Shown here one piece after another: positions 1 to 9,592 of a stretch of 64,000 nucleotides of DNA (its first letter is position 1; each line of letters starts with the position of its first letter). The position numbers were made by a program, and so were the translations under genes. The notes under the pieces are model-generated. The model was not told the origin of the DNA and did no database searches. It saw only the letters and a program-made list of their open reading frames with translations. The stretch comes from Thermoflavifilum aggregans (GTDB taxonomy: Bacteria > Bacteroidota > Bacteroidia > Chitinophagales > Chitinophagaceae), in assembly GCF_002797735.1 (NCBI RefSeq), contig NZ_PGFG01000001.1, positions 1,612,001-1,676,000 on the forward strand, written 5' to 3'.

Positions 1-1416
1 ATAGGCATTATTTCCGTAAGCAACACCTCTCACTACGTTGGAAGGTGTGATGATGGGCAAATCTTCTTCCTGTGAAGGATCGTGAATCCAGCGCGTGATA
101 CGAAATTGTTTGTAAAAACTATCGGCAGCGGCTTTTCCACGCTCTGCTTCTCCGATCCAGTATTCCAATGTGGTAGCCCATCCTTCGTCCATAAATGCAT
201 AGCGGCTTTCATTGGTACCCATATAAAACGGGAAATACGTATGCCCGATTTCATGATTTTCCACCAGCTGGGAAAAATAGAGATTAGGCGTGGTAGCATC
301 ATTTACCATCATAGGATATTCCATATCAGCATAACCCTGCACCACCGTCATTTTGGGATAAGGATAAGGAACGCCGGGCCAGTTGTGGGAATACCACGAC
401 AGCGTATATTGGCCAATCTGAACGGCACGATGAAAATCAGTTGCTGTATCATTGTAGGCTGCTTGTACGCTCACTCTTCGCATCGATGGGGAGTCAACCA
501 CCACGCTACCTGCGTCCCAGACATAATGATCGCTGATGGCTACAGTCACATCGCTTACATAGTGAGCTTCCCATTGCCATACATTCCACTCATGATCGGC
601 TGTAACCCTGTGTTGCAGCATATCTTCAAGGGTAGCCACATGAACCACATTATCTGAATGATCGGCTTGTTTCAATCGCTCTGCAATTTCAGGCTGTAAC
701 ACCCCATCGGGATTCAGCAATACACCGGTAGCCCATACCACAAAGTTTCTCGGCACTTTTACTTGCAGGCGATAATCGTTGAAATCATTGTAAAATTCCT
801 GATAACCGGTAAAATCAAGCCTGTCCCAGCCGTTGTAGTCGTCGTACACCGAGACACGCGGATAGAAATAAGCCAGATAAAAAGTGGTGGAATCAATCAC
901 GCCTTCCCGGCCATGGCTGCGTGCCAGGGTAAAATGCCAATCGATGGTCAGCTGCAGGCTGTCGTGCGGAAACAAAGGCTGTGGCAAAACCAGGTTCTGC
1001 CAGGTAAAATGAAAACGCGGATTATCGAAAACAACTGGTTCACCATTTACCTGTACCTGATCCACTACTATACCATCGGTAAACCAGTTGCTGTCCACAT
1101 CCATATAGCGAAGTGCTTCCGGTTTATGAACATTCAGAACCAGGCGCATGACCAGATATTTCAGCGTATCCTGACTATTGTTGTAGTACGTAATGGTTTC
1201 ATGACCCGTAATTTCCCGTGATGGTGGCTGCACAATGATAGTCAGATTGTATTTTCCTCTGTTTTGCCAGTAGTTTGGACCCGGCATACCATTCAGCGAG
1301 CGTGTGCCTTTTTCTACAGCCTGTTTCACATTACGAGGCATGTAAAGCTGTTGTGCAGGCAGGCGAAAGGAAATCACAATAAGCAGGCAGAAAGAAAAAT
1401 ATAGTGTAACACGCAT
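1..1416 (-). CDS. M1 family metallopeptidase, 3' end beyond window
   Basis: Reading frame open from an ATG at 1416 to the first base of the window (472 codons, no stop), so the C-terminal part lies outside. The N-terminus is a signal peptide (hydrophobic stretch ending near PAQQ), so the protein is exported. The zinc site is HEIGH at residues 388-392, followed 18 residues later by Glu411 in DEGW, the HExxH-18-E gluzincin pattern of M1 aminopeptidases. The upstream half (GHETITYYNNSQDTLKYL and similar) fits the M1 N-terminal beta domain. Its role is probably peptide trimming in the periplasm or at the cell surface. It is divergent from the ABC exporter, with 169 bases between the start codons. 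M1 assignment is firm; the substrate is unknown. Confidence 0.88.
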   Translation of the reverse strand, partial: MRVTLYFSFCLLIVISFRLPAQQLYMPRNVKQAVEKGTRSLNGMPGPNYWQNRGKYNLTIIVQPPSREITGHETITYYNNSQDTLKYLVMRLVLNVHKPEALRYMDVDSNWFTDGIVVDQVQVNGEPVVFDNPRFHFTWQNLVLPQPLFPHDSLQLTIDWHFTLARSHGREGVIDSTTFYLAYFYPRVSVYDDYNGWDRLDFTGYQEFYNDFNDYRLQVKVPRNFVVWATGVLLNPDGVLQPEIAERLKQADHSDNVVHVATLEDMLQHRVTADHEWNVWQWEAHYVSDVTVAISDHYVWDAGSVVVDSPSMRRVSVQAAYNDTATDFHRAVQIGQYTLSWYSHNWPGVPYPYPKMTVVQGYADMEYPMMVNDATTPNLYFSQLVENHEIGHTYFPFYMGTNESRYAFMDEGWATTLEYWIGEAERGKAAADSFYKQFRITRWIHDPSQEEDLPIITPSNVVRGVAYGNNAY

Positions 1417-1525
1417 AACCAAAGATTAAGATTTGAAAAATATGCAACGAAAATACAACGCCCGCTATGAAAAACAAAGTTATCGGGTATTTACCGACAC
1501 ATGACGTGCATTCACCGAATAAAGG

Positions 1526-1557
1526 TTTGAACATTGCTATTTCCGGAAGTATCTTCG
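1526..1557 (+). promoter_or_regulatory. Candidate Bacteroidota promoter for the ABC exporter pair
   Basis: TTTG at 1526-1529 and TATCTTCG at 1550-1557 with a 20-base spacer match the -33 TTTG / -7 TAnnTTTG pattern of Bacteroidota with one mismatch. The ATG of the first exporter gene lies 28 bases downstream. Confidence 0.5.
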
Positions 1558-1585
1558 CATACAATTTTGATCAAGCGTATTTGCG

Positions 1586-3346
1586 ATGCCGTCTTCTGTT
1601 GCTCAACAAGCCTTGCCTCATCAATCAGCTTCATCGGGCATGTATCGGTTGATGAAACCCTATGCGGGTTTGATGCTGTTGCTCATGCTGATGACTTTGC
1701 TCAGCAATGGCATTAACCTATGGATTCCGCAGATTATTGCGCATGGCATTGATGATTATACAGCCGGCCATCTTGTTTTTCGGGTATTGATTGAAAAATT
1801 TCTGCTGGCCGTTTTGCTGATTTTTTTGTTTTCCTATCTGCAGAGTATGCTGCAGACCTATGCTTCCGAAAAGGTTGCAAAGGCTTTGCGAAGCCAGCTT
1901 TCTGAAAAAATCTCCAAGCAGAGTTACCTGTATCTGGAACGCGTAGGACCAGCCAGGCTGCTTACACACCTCACTTCCGATGTGGATGCCGTGAAAACAT
2001 TTATTTCACAGGCAGTGGTTTCTATCCTTTCTTCTGTAATCATTATTGTGGGTGCCAGCATCCTGCTGATCAGCATCAACTGGAAACTGGCCGTGGTTGT
2101 GCTGTTGATGATACCCATCATCGGAGGTGTATTTTTTCAGGTGATGAAAAAAGTCAGGCCCTTGTTTCGGAAATCACAGGAAGTTATTGACTGGTTAAAC
2201 CGGGTCATCAGCGAAAACATTATGGGTGCTGCCCTGATTCGGGTATTGCATGCCGAACAGCCGGAAAATGAAAAATTCATGGAAGTCAGCGATCGTGCAC
2301 GCGCTTTGGGCATTGCCATTATGAAGCGATTTGCCGTGCTGATTCCGGTTATTTCTCTGGCATCCAACTTGGCTATCCTTGCTGTGCTGGTGATGGGCGG
2401 ACATTTTGTAATTACCGGTCATATGTCCCTGGGCGATTTTGCAGCATTCAACAGTTATATTTCCATGCTGGTATTTCCCATTCTGTTGATTGGTTTCATG
2501 AGCAATGTCATTGCCCGTGCCAGTGCATCCTACCAAAGAATCCAGCATGTGCTGGATGCGCCGGATCCCGCACCAGCAGGCACCATTCGTGACACCCTGA
2601 AAGGCAATATAGAAGTCAGGCATGTTTCATTGAGCTATCAGGGAAAACCAGTTTTGAAAGATATTTCTTTTTCCATTGCTGCAGGGAGCCGTACGGCCAT
2701 CATCGGACCTACAGCGGCAGGAAAGACACAATTGCTGTATCTGTTGGTAGGATTAGTACAACCCGATGAAGGAGAGATTTTGTTTGATGGAAAACCCATC
2801 CGGGATTATGACCCAGATGTATGGTATAGCCAGATCGGAATGGTATTTCAGGATAGCATTGTGTTCCACATGAGTTTGCGTGAAAATATTGCTTTCCATC
2901 CCAAGGTTACGGAAGCCGATATTCAAAAAGCGCTTGCTGCTGCAGAACTGCATGAATTTGTTGCACAGCTCCCCGATGGACTTGATACCATCGTTTCAGA
3001 ACGAGGCACCAGTTTGTCAGGCGGACAGAAACAGAGATTAATGCTGGCCCGTGCATTGGCATTGCAGCCGCGCATCTTGCTGCTGGATGAATTTACAGCA
3101 AGAGTGGATGTGCAAACCGAACGAAAAATCATGCATAATTTACAACAGCATTATCCCGATATCACTTTGATATCCGTTACACAATCCATTGAACCGGTGA
3201 AAGATTATGATCAGATTATACTGCTCATGGAAGGAGAGCTGATTGCAGCAGGAACGCATGAAACCCTGATGCACAGCTGCCCGGAATATGTGCAGATTTA
3301 TTCTTCTCAAAGAAGTACGAGCCACTATGCGGTACAATCTGTATGA
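1586..3346 (+). CDS. ABC exporter subunit A (degenerate H-loop half)
   Basis: A 586-residue half-transporter: six-helix membrane domain in about residues 20-310, then a nucleotide-binding domain. Walker A GPTAAGKT starts at residue 374, the signature LSGGQ is at 477-481, and Walker B is ILLLDEF. The H-loop is VTQS, so Gln533 replaces the usual His. This is the pattern of the degenerate-site subunit in heterodimeric exporters of the TM287/288, LmrCD and BmrCD type. Its partner follows directly and overlaps it. An internal ATG at 1640 would remove an 18-residue N-terminal tail; the candidate promoter is compatible with either start. Substrate not predictable (drugs or lipids are typical). Confidence 0.9.
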   Translation: MPSSVAQQALPHQSASSGMYRLMKPYAGLMLLLMLMTLLSNGINLWIPQIIAHGIDDYTAGHLVFRVLIEKFLLAVLLIFLFSYLQSMLQTYASEKVAKALRSQLSEKISKQSYLYLERVGPARLLTHLTSDVDAVKTFISQAVVSILSSVIIIVGASILLISINWKLAVVVLLMIPIIGGVFFQVMKKVRPLFRKSQEVIDWLNRVISENIMGAALIRVLHAEQPENEKFMEVSDRARALGIAIMKRFAVLIPVISLASNLAILAVLVMGGHFVITGHMSLGDFAAFNSYISMLVFPILLIGFMSNVIARASASYQRIQHVLDAPDPAPAGTIRDTLKGNIEVRHVSLSYQGKPVLKDISFSIAAGSRTAIIGPTAAGKTQLLYLLVGLVQPDEGEILFDGKPIRDYDPDVWYSQIGMVFQDSIVFHMSLRENIAFHPKVTEADIQKALAAAELHEFVAQLPDGLDTIVSERGTSLSGGQKQRLMLARALALQPRILLLDEFTARVDVQTERKIMHNLQQHYPDITLISVTQSIEPVKDYDQIILLMEGELIAAGTHETLMHSCPEYVQIYSSQRSTSHYAVQSV

Positions 3347-5090
3347 TATTCAGCAGACTGATCAGTCGCGCAAGAGCAGTATGCAGGTGATCCGCAAACT
3401 CGCTCCCCTTGTTGGCGATGAAAAAAACAGGCTGATCCTTGCCTGGATAACTATGCTGCTGAACGCGGCGCTTACTCTTGTGGCTCCTTTGTTAATCGGA
3501 TATACCATTGACCATGAAATTCAGCAACATCACATGCATGGCGTATGGGTAAAAGGTCTGATATTGCTGGGCATGTATATCCTGGCCTGGATATGTAACT
3601 ATCTGCAAACGCTTCTGATGGGTGTGGTTGGCCAGGAAGTACTGTATAAACTTCGCAATCAGATATTTCATAAACTTCAGGAATTGCCTTTGGCATTTTT
3701 TCATCAAAACCAATCCGGAGATCTTATTTCGCGTATCAACAGTGATACGGATAAAATCAATCAATTTATTTCCCAATCGCTGATGCGTTTTATCGGGTTG
3801 ATTGTTACCATGGTGGGTGCTGGCATTTTTTTGATCTCTGTGCATCCTTCGCTGGGGTTGGCTGCGCTGGCACCGGCAGTAGGTATTTTTATATTTACCC
3901 ATTTTACATCACAATGGGTAAAAAACAAAAATGCATACAGCCTGAAAACTACCGGTGGCATGAGTGCCGAAATTCAGGAAAGCCTGCATAATTTTAAAAC
4001 TATCATTGCTTTTAACCGACGTGATTATTTCCGCAATCGTTTCGAAATCGTAAATCAGCAGAATTACCAGGCTGCCATACAGGCCGGCGTAGCCAACAAT
4101 CTGCTGATGCCGGTGTATAGTTTGTTTGCCAATATTGCTCAGCTCATTGTGCTGGCTTTTGGTATTTACCTTATTGCAACAGCTCATTTCACCGTAGGCT
4201 TGCTTATCAGTTTTTTGGTGTATGTAAATCGCTTTTACAGTCCGCTTCAGCAAATAGCTGCATTATGGTCCGGATTTCAAACGGCCCTGGCCGGTTGGGA
4301 TCGCATATCCTATATTCTTTCGCTTGAATCTGATCTGGTTGTGATACCCGCTACACACAGAGTTGAAACAGACTATCAATTGATTTTTGATAAGGTAAGT
4401 TTTAGTTATGATGGAAAAAATGAAATCCTGCACGAAGTAAGTTTTCAGCTTCAGAAAGGCAAAACCTATGCTTTTATCGGCCCGACAGGCGGAGGAAAAA
4501 CTACCATTGCATCGCTGATAGCCCGTTTGTATGATCCGGTTTCAGGTACAATATACTTGGATGGACAGGATCTTCGCAGCTATACTTCTGAAATTCGCAC
4601 CAGAAAAATAGGTTTTATTCTGCAAGATCCTTTTTTATTTACAGGAACCATCCGGGAAAATATCCTGTATGGCAATGATAAATATCCACATTATACAGAG
4701 AAGGAACTCATGCGTCTCCTGGAGAAATATGGACTGGATGTATTGCTTGAAAAATTTGATGAAGGTTTGCAAACACGTATCACAGCCACGGGAAATGTTT
4801 TAAGCTTGGGACAAAAACAACTTATTGCTTTTATCCGCGCTGTGCTGCGGCATCCGGAAATCCTGATTCTGGATGAAGCAACAGCCAACATTGATACCGT
4901 TACTGAAAAACAACTGGAAGATATTTTAAACAAACTTCCTGAAACCACTACCCGCATTCTCATCGCCCATCGGCTCAATACCATTGAACATGCCGATGAA
5001 ATTTTTCTGGTAAATGCAGGCGAGGTAAAAGCTGCCGGCTCCCTGCAACATGCCCTTCACATGCTGATGCAGGAAGAACGCAAAAGCTGA
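3327..5090 (+). CDS. ABC exporter subunit B (catalytic-site half)
   Basis: Second half-transporter, 587 residues from the ATG at 3327, which overlaps the end of subunit A by 20 bases (translational coupling). A further upstream start at 3288 would overlap by 59 bases and is less likely. Membrane domain is N-terminal; Walker A GPTGGGKT begins near residue 385, Walker B is ILILDEAT and the H-loop is IAHR with the normal His. The signature is LSLGQ instead of LSGGQ. In the sandwich dimer this weak signature faces the Gln-bearing site of subunit A, so both defects fall in one ATP site and the other site is fully consensus. That supports an obligate heterodimer. Confidence 0.9.
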   Translation: MRYNLYDIQQTDQSRKSSMQVIRKLAPLVGDEKNRLILAWITMLLNAALTLVAPLLIGYTIDHEIQQHHMHGVWVKGLILLGMYILAWICNYLQTLLMGVVGQEVLYKLRNQIFHKLQELPLAFFHQNQSGDLISRINSDTDKINQFISQSLMRFIGLIVTMVGAGIFLISVHPSLGLAALAPAVGIFIFTHFTSQWVKNKNAYSLKTTGGMSAEIQESLHNFKTIIAFNRRDYFRNRFEIVNQQNYQAAIQAGVANNLLMPVYSLFANIAQLIVLAFGIYLIATAHFTVGLLISFLVYVNRFYSPLQQIAALWSGFQTALAGWDRISYILSLESDLVVIPATHRVETDYQLIFDKVSFSYDGKNEILHEVSFQLQKGKTYAFIGPTGGGKTTIASLIARLYDPVSGTIYLDGQDLRSYTSEIRTRKIGFILQDPFLFTGTIRENILYGNDKYPHYTEKELMRLLEKYGLDVLLEKFDEGLQTRITATGNVLSLGQKQLIAFIRAVLRHPEILILDEATANIDTVTEKQLEDILNKLPETTTRILIAHRLNTIEHADEIFLVNAGEVKAAGSLQHALHMLMQEERKS

Positions 5091-5190
5091 ATTTTTTTAT
5101 TTACAAAATCCTGCAAACAGGGCGTTAAACTTTTTGTAACTGCAGGCAAGTGCAATCCATGAATTAATTTTACACGAAAAATCAGTGCAG

Positions 5191-6288
5191 ATGAAAGGTA
5201 TTTGCGGGATTTTATTGCTGTGCATGTCTGTGATCCGAATAGCTTCAGCTCAGGCTATTATTCATGAGCAGCAAACAAACAGTCTCACTGGGGGGGCGAG
5301 ATTGTTCATCGAACATCAGGTGATGCCAGGCGAAACATGGTTCAGGCTTGGACAGATATATCGCCTGGATCCGGCATTGATAGCCCGTGCAAACGGCATG
5401 ACTACCGACAGTGCGCTGCGTCTGTACACACAAATTAAAATTCCCCTGCTTGCAGAAAATTTCATTCAACCTCATCAGGTTCCATCTGCCGGTTATCAGC
5501 CTGTCTTTCATCAGGTAAAACCTGGCGAAACCCTTTACCATATCAGTACACTTTATCCTTCGGCCACCGTGGAAGATCTGCGTAACTGGAACCATCTCAG
5601 CGGCAATGATATCCGCAGCGGACAACTGCTGGTGGTGGGATACATGCGCTTCAACGCCGATGCTTTGCCTCTTTCATCCGCTGCATCTCACATCATGCGT
5701 AATCAGCCCTCGGTGCATGATTCCATCCGGCCTGCAAATCGCGATACTACAATTTTATTGGGGGTTATTACACCTAAACCTGCAGCACACGGACATATTC
5801 CTCCGCCATTGCCCGCAGCCCGGGAAACAACCTATTTTTCCCATGAACAACATGCTTCTTTGCCGGTCGGTGAAACAGTTGCTTCTTCGGATATGAACAG
5901 GCAAGCGGTTTCATCTGTATCCACGATTTCATCTGTAAATGCAGAAAATCAGGCAAGCCCGTTTTTGGAGGACTACCTGCAGCAATCCCGCCAGCAGGGC
6001 TGGAAACAGGTAGAGATCAGAGGTGCGGGCGGTTGGTTTTCAAGCAATATTCCCCCTTCATCCAAGAAATATTATGTGTTGTTCAACCAGGCGCCGCGCG
6101 GACAAATTATCCAGATTACCAATCCATTGAATGGCAAATCTATTTATGCAAAAGTGCTGGATGGTATCCCCAAACTGGGAGAAAATGCCAATCTTATCGT
6201 AAAGATCAGCGATGCTGCACAAAAAGATTTGGGTACCACGCAGGATAAGTTCTTCTGTATTGTGCATTATTTTGAAACGAAAAATTAA
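5191..6288 (+). CDS. Exported LysM protein with C-terminal double-psi-barrel-like domain
   Basis: 365 residues from ATG 5191 (a GTG two codons upstream is also in frame). The signal peptide ends near IASAQ. Two LysM repeats follow: HQVMPGETWFRLGQIY (about residues 45-90) and HQVKPGETLYHISTLY (about 108-152), which bind peptidoglycan. A low-complexity Ser/Pro/His-rich linker leads to a C-terminal domain (last 90 residues; YYVLFNQAPRG, KVLDGIPKLGENANLIVKIS) that resembles the RlpA-like double-psi beta-barrel. Likely a periplasmic cell-wall-binding protein. The catalytic Asp/His of true RlpA lytic transglycosylases are not obvious, so enzymatic activity is doubtful. It follows the ABC exporter by 100 bases. 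Confidence 0.72.
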   Translation: MKGICGILLLCMSVIRIASAQAIIHEQQTNSLTGGARLFIEHQVMPGETWFRLGQIYRLDPALIARANGMTTDSALRLYTQIKIPLLAENFIQPHQVPSAGYQPVFHQVKPGETLYHISTLYPSATVEDLRNWNHLSGNDIRSGQLLVVGYMRFNADALPLSSAASHIMRNQPSVHDSIRPANRDTTILLGVITPKPAAHGHIPPPLPAARETTYFSHEQHASLPVGETVASSDMNRQAVSSVSTISSVNAENQASPFLEDYLQQSRQQGWKQVEIRGAGGWFSSNIPPSSKKYYVLFNQAPRGQIIQITNPLNGKSIYAKVLDGIPKLGENANLIVKISDAAQKDLGTTQDKFFCIVHYFETKN

Positions 6289-6355
6289 CAAATAATTTTA
6301 CAGTTAATCTTCTTCTCTAAGGTGTTCAAGTATTATATGTAGTAAAGTATTTTTA

Positions 6356-6517
6356 ATGAATTTAACCATGAAAATAGACCTGGATCTGGTGGTGATAGCT
6401 GATGAGGAAACTCATACTTTTACTGCATTCTTCCAGGAATTTCCTGAGGTAATAGCCGATGGATCCACAAAGGAGGAAGCTATTTCTAATCTGCTGCATG
6501 TTTTTCCTGTTATTTAA
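6356..6517 (+). CDS. Small HicB-like protein
   Basis: A 53-codon ORF starting at ATG 6356 (or 6368), too short for most gene callers. It reads MKIDLDLVVIADEETHTFTA, then a FFQEFPEVIADGSTKEEA stretch. The beta-beta-alpha pattern with an acidic turn followed by D/EGxTxEEAxxNL is the fold signature of HicB-type antitoxins and related small domains. It lacks the C-terminal DNA-binding helix of full HicB. No intact HicA toxin is adjacent, but a decayed ORF follows (6606-6773). It could be an orphan antitoxin, a remnant or a free-standing HicB-like regulator. Found by reading the gap between the LysM gene and fmt. Confidence 0.5.
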   Translation: MNLTMKIDLDLVVIADEETHTFTAFFQEFPEVIADGSTKEEAISNLLHVFPVI

Positions 6518-6605
6518 ATCAACAACGTAAAGCTTTTCAACATTCCGCAAAAAATGTGAATGTCAATACGCTTAGTTTTAAAACAACTATTGCTTGACCA
6601 AATAA

Positions 6606-6773
6606 GAACTTCTTACATATTTTAAAAATCAAGGCTGCCAAATAAACCCTATTGAACAGGGATCACAACCCACAATTGAGGTGATAAACCCGAAAACCGG
6701 CAGGCACATGTATTTTAATACAAATCATCCGGATAGAGCATGTGCACAAGTTTTATTGAACGAGTGTGTGTAG
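6606..6773 (+). pseudogene. Decayed small ORF next to the HicB-like gene
   Basis: From the codon after TAA 6603-6605 the frame is open for 55 codons to TAG 6771-6773, but no ATG precedes most of it (the first in-frame ATG is near 6709). The peptide ELLTYFKNQGCQINPIEQ, then TIEVINPKTGRHMYFNT, looks like real protein. A separate frame starting at an ATG near 6561 reads 21 residues and ends where this frame becomes protein-like, as expected for a frameshift. The helix-turn-strand layout loosely recalls HicA, but the catalytic GSH would be GSQ. Family not established. The rest of the 6518-6817 gap shows nothing else. Confidence 0.35.
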
Positions 6774-6817
6774 CTCTTGATATTGAAATACCGCGCTTAT
6801 CCTGATTTCATCATGTA

Positions 6818-7765
6818 TTATCCTCTGAATCCTTTCAGAAATTCCCGTACTGGCAGGCGCTTGCGGCCTTCCAGCTGCAGTTCGTCTACAGCTACCCAGC
6901 CATCGGCAGCAGCAAAATGCAGGTATGTTTTACCATCGGTATCCAAAGTGCCCGGAGGTAGTTCAGGCTTGGATAAAGGCAAGCAAACATGTGCGTGGAA
7001 AATGCGCAACATTTTACCATCGAGCAAAGTCCAGGCTACTGGCGAAGGGTTCATGCCCAGTATGAGCTGAACGATTTCTCTGGCAGGACGATCCCAATGA
7101 ATACGGGCATCCTCTTTGTGAATTTTAGGTGCAGGGTGCAGTACCATACCCGGCTTGATGAGCTGCTGCTGAGGTATGGGCTGCAGGCGGTGGTTTACCA
7201 TATCATCAATGGTTTTCACCAACAGCTCAGCTCCGATGATTTTCAGCCGGTCATGCAATTCTCCAGCTGTTTCGCCAGGCAGTATGGGCACACGTGACTG
7301 GGCCAGAATATCGCCCGTATCAATTTCGTGGGATAATTGAAAGATGGTGATGCCTGTTTCGGTTTCTCCGTTGATGACGGCCCATTGGATAGGAGCAGCG
7401 CCCCGATAATCGGGAAGCAACGAAGCATGGATGTTGATGGTGCCCATGGGAGGCAGTTTCCATAGCGCTTCTGGCATCATGCGAAAAGCCACCACCACCT
7501 GCAGGTCAGGACGAAGAGCTTGCATGTCGGCCAGAAATGTAGGATCTTTTAATTTCACCGGTTGCCAGACGGGAATATGGTATTGTTCCGCAACCAGCTT
7601 CACCGGCGATTTTGACAGGTGAAGTCCACGCCCGGCAGGTTTATCCGGTGAAGTAACCACACCAATAACTTCATGCGAAGAACGAATCAATGCTTCCAAC
7701 GCTGGCACACCAAAAGCCGCAGTACCCAGAAAAACAATCCGAAGTTTTTTGTTTGACATATCCAT
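6818..7765 (-). CDS. fmt: Methionyl-tRNA formyltransferase
   Basis: 315 residues, normal length. It formylates initiator Met-tRNA using 10-formyl-tetrahydrofolate. The N-terminal formyltransferase fold begins RIVFLGTAAFGVPALEAL; the binding motif SLLPDYRGAAPIQWAVINGE with the catalytic Asn/His/Asp region (NIHASLLPDYRG) is intact, and the C-terminal tRNA-binding domain follows. The ATG shares its A with the TGA stop of the upstream namZ gene (TGATG at 7763-7767), so translation is coupled. ATG codons at 7765 and 7759 are both possible starts. Confidence 0.95.
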   Translation of the reverse strand: MDMSNKKLRIVFLGTAAFGVPALEALIRSSHEVIGVVTSPDKPAGRGLHLSKSPVKLVAEQYHIPVWQPVKLKDPTFLADMQALRPDLQVVVAFRMMPEALWKLPPMGTINIHASLLPDYRGAAPIQWAVINGETETGITIFQLSHEIDTGDILAQSRVPILPGETAGELHDRLKIIGAELLVKTIDDMVNHRLQPIPQQQLIKPGMVLHPAPKIHKEDARIHWDRPAREIVQLILGMNPSPVAWTLLDGKMLRIFHAHVCLPLSKPELPPGTLDTDGKTYLHFAAADGWVAVDELQLEGRKRLPVREFLKGFRG

Positions 7766-8940
7766 CAGGGATAAAGCAGATATTTAGCCCGAATCTTTAA
7801 AAATTGATCCAATGCAGGTTTCCAGCTTTGCCGTATAGCTTTTTCAGACATGCCCTCCATGATTTGTTTTTGCAATTGCGCATTGCCGGCAAGCTTGGGA
7901 AAATAAGCATTGAAGAAATGACTCCGATCGGGATATAATTTATAAGCTTGTATCAGCCATTTCAGTTGCAAATGATGATCTATTTGTTTCAGCGTTTTCT
8001 CAGGCGATTGAATCAGGGAAAAACCATAGCATATCTGATTTTCATACAACGGATGCACGGCTCCTGGCTGACTTTGGGGCGTGAATCGAAAATCCCGATG
8101 CGGGAAATCTGGATGACCGAATACTTCAAAAGGATGATCGGTACCACGTCCTACGCTGATCACGGTGCCTTCAAACAAACATAGAGATGGATACAGATAA
8201 ACTGCATTCATGGTTCGCAGATTGGGTGAGGGTGGCACCGGCAGTTGATACAAACTGTCGTGCGTGTAATGCAGACATGGGATCACCGTCAGCGCACAGG
8301 TATCATGATGAGTCAGCCAACCTTCCCCGTTCAGCATACGGGCGTATTCACCTGCAGTCATGCCATACACGATGGGTATGGGCTGCATGCCTACAAATGA
8401 GCGATAGGTTGTGTCAAGCACGGGACCATCCACATAAAAACCATTTGGATTGGGACGATCCAGCACAATGAGCTGGAGACGATGTTCAGCTGCAGCTTCC
8501 ATCAGATACTGCAGCGAAGAAATATAGGTATAAAACCGTACGCCTACATCCTGAATATCATACACAAGAATATCTACGTCCTGCAGATCTGCTGCCGATG
8601 GCTTGTAATGGCCGGCTCCATACAACGAAATCACAGGTAATCCGGTTACGGAATCCGTAGTGTTTTGCACCTGCTCACCAGCAGAAACCATACCTCTGAA
8701 ACCATGTTCCGGACTAAAAATTTTAACGATATGTACATCATGCTTCAGCAGGGTATCCACCAAATTCCGGCCTGCTACTACGGATGTTTGGTTCACCAGC
8801 AGTGCTACCCGTTTGTTTTTAAGCAGAGGCAGATATTGATCCATGCGTTCTGCACCGGTAACAATTCGTTGACCCTGAGCGGTTCCCGCCAACAAATGGA
8901 TCCAGATCATCAACCAGAGAAAATGCTTTCTTGTATACAT
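7765..8940 (-). CDS. Exo-beta-N-acetylmuramidase NamZ-type (DUF1343) protein
   Basis: 391 residues from ATG 8940; an upstream in-frame ATG at 8973 would add 11 residues before the signal peptide. The signal peptide ([16 protein letters not shown]) indicates export. Family hallmarks of DUF1343/NamZ are present: [38 protein letters not shown], and DRPNPNG, in that order. Characterised members remove N-acetylmuramic acid from the non-reducing ends of peptidoglycan fragments, so a role in cell-wall recycling is likely. It overlaps fmt by one base. Confidence 0.85.
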   Translation of the reverse strand: MYTRKHFLWLMIWIHLLAGTAQGQRIVTGAERMDQYLPLLKNKRVALLVNQTSVVAGRNLVDTLLKHDVHIVKIFSPEHGFRGMVSAGEQVQNTTDSVTGLPVISLYGAGHYKPSAADLQDVDILVYDIQDVGVRFYTYISSLQYLMEAAAEHRLQLIVLDRPNPNGFYVDGPVLDTTYRSFVGMQPIPIVYGMTAGEYARMLNGEGWLTHHDTCALTVIPCLHYTHDSLYQLPVPPSPNLRTMNAVYLYPSLCLFEGTVISVGRGTDHPFEVFGHPDFPHRDFRFTPQSQPGAVHPLYENQICYGFSLIQSPEKTLKQIDHHLQLKWLIQAYKLYPDRSHFFNAYFPKLAGNAQLQKQIMEGMSEKAIRQSWKPALDQFLKIRAKYLLYP

Positions 8941-9034
8941 GTGCATGTATGTTTTCAAACACAACCATTTCATTAAAGAAAAACAAAAAAACAGAGAATT
9001 GATTGCAAAAAGAAAATTTTTTTCAGCCCCCCTT

Positions 9035-9062
9035 TTTGTCCCGCTGTTTTTTGCTATCTTGC
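9035..9062 (+). promoter_or_regulatory. Candidate promoter of the FKBP gene
   Basis: TTTG at 9035-9038, then 16 bases, then TATCTTGC at 9055-9062, close to the Bacteroidota TAnnTTTG -7 box. The ATG at 9095 is 32 bases downstream, which supports that start over a 52-codon-longer frame that would begin inside the divergent namZ gene. Confidence 0.5.
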
Positions 9063-9094
9063 CTCATATTGATCACATTTTTAATTACACACAC

Positions 9095-9526
9095 ATGAAC
9101 AAATTTGTTAAAAAAGGAGACACAGTGAAAGTGCATTACCATGGAAAATTATCCAATGGTTTTACGTTTGATTCCTCTGAAGGACGTGAACCATTTGAAT
9201 TTGAAGTAGGTGCGGGCACTGTCATCAAAGGATTTGATGATGCCGTGCTCAACATGCAGGTTGGAGAAAAGAAAACGGTGAATATTCCCAAAGAATATGC
9301 CTATGGTGAACGGGATGAAAATCTGGTGGTGAACTTTCCACGCAGTCAGTTTCCATCCGATCTGCATCCGGAAGTAGGTATGGAATTGCAGATGAGCAAC
9401 GATGCCGGACAGGTATTTCCTGTGATTGTACAGGAAGTGACGGAAGAATATGTTACGCTGGATGCCAATCACCCGCTGGCAGGTGAGGATCTGGTATTTG
9501 AAATTGAGCTGGTAGAAATTCTGTAA
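9095..9526 (+). CDS. FKBP-type peptidyl-prolyl isomerase, SlyD-like
   Basis: 143 residues from ATG 9095. The FKBP core ([59 protein letters not shown]) is interrupted by an insert-in-flap segment (residues about 70-120), which is the SlyD/FkpB architecture that adds chaperone activity to prolyl isomerisation. The His-rich metal-binding tail of E. coli SlyD is absent. No signal peptide, so cytoplasmic. Single gene with its own promoter and terminator. Confidence 0.92.
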   Translation: MNKFVKKGDTVKVHYHGKLSNGFTFDSSEGREPFEFEVGAGTVIKGFDDAVLNMQVGEKKTVNIPKEYAYGERDENLVVNFPRSQFPSDLHPEVGMELQMSNDAGQVFPVIVQEVTEEYVTLDANHPLAGEDLVFEIELVEIL

Positions 9527-9540
9527 TTGATTTTTTTTGA

Positions 9541-9592
9541 CCTTGATGCCGGCTATGAAGCTTATGGCAACATGCTGGCATCAGGGTTTTTT
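9541..9592 (+). terminator. Intrinsic terminator of the FKBP gene
   Basis: A 13-bp stem, CCTTGATGCCGGC (9541-9553) with GCTGGCATCAGGG (9574-9586) and two G-U pairs, is followed by TTTTTT. The right arm lies inside the last codons of the convergent thioesterase gene. Confidence 0.8.

Noticed and set aside
82-1221. Plus-strand ORFs over the first 1.2 kb
   Set aside because: Antisense shadows of the M1 peptidase, whose HEIGH-18-E motif is in the minus-strand frame that runs off the window.
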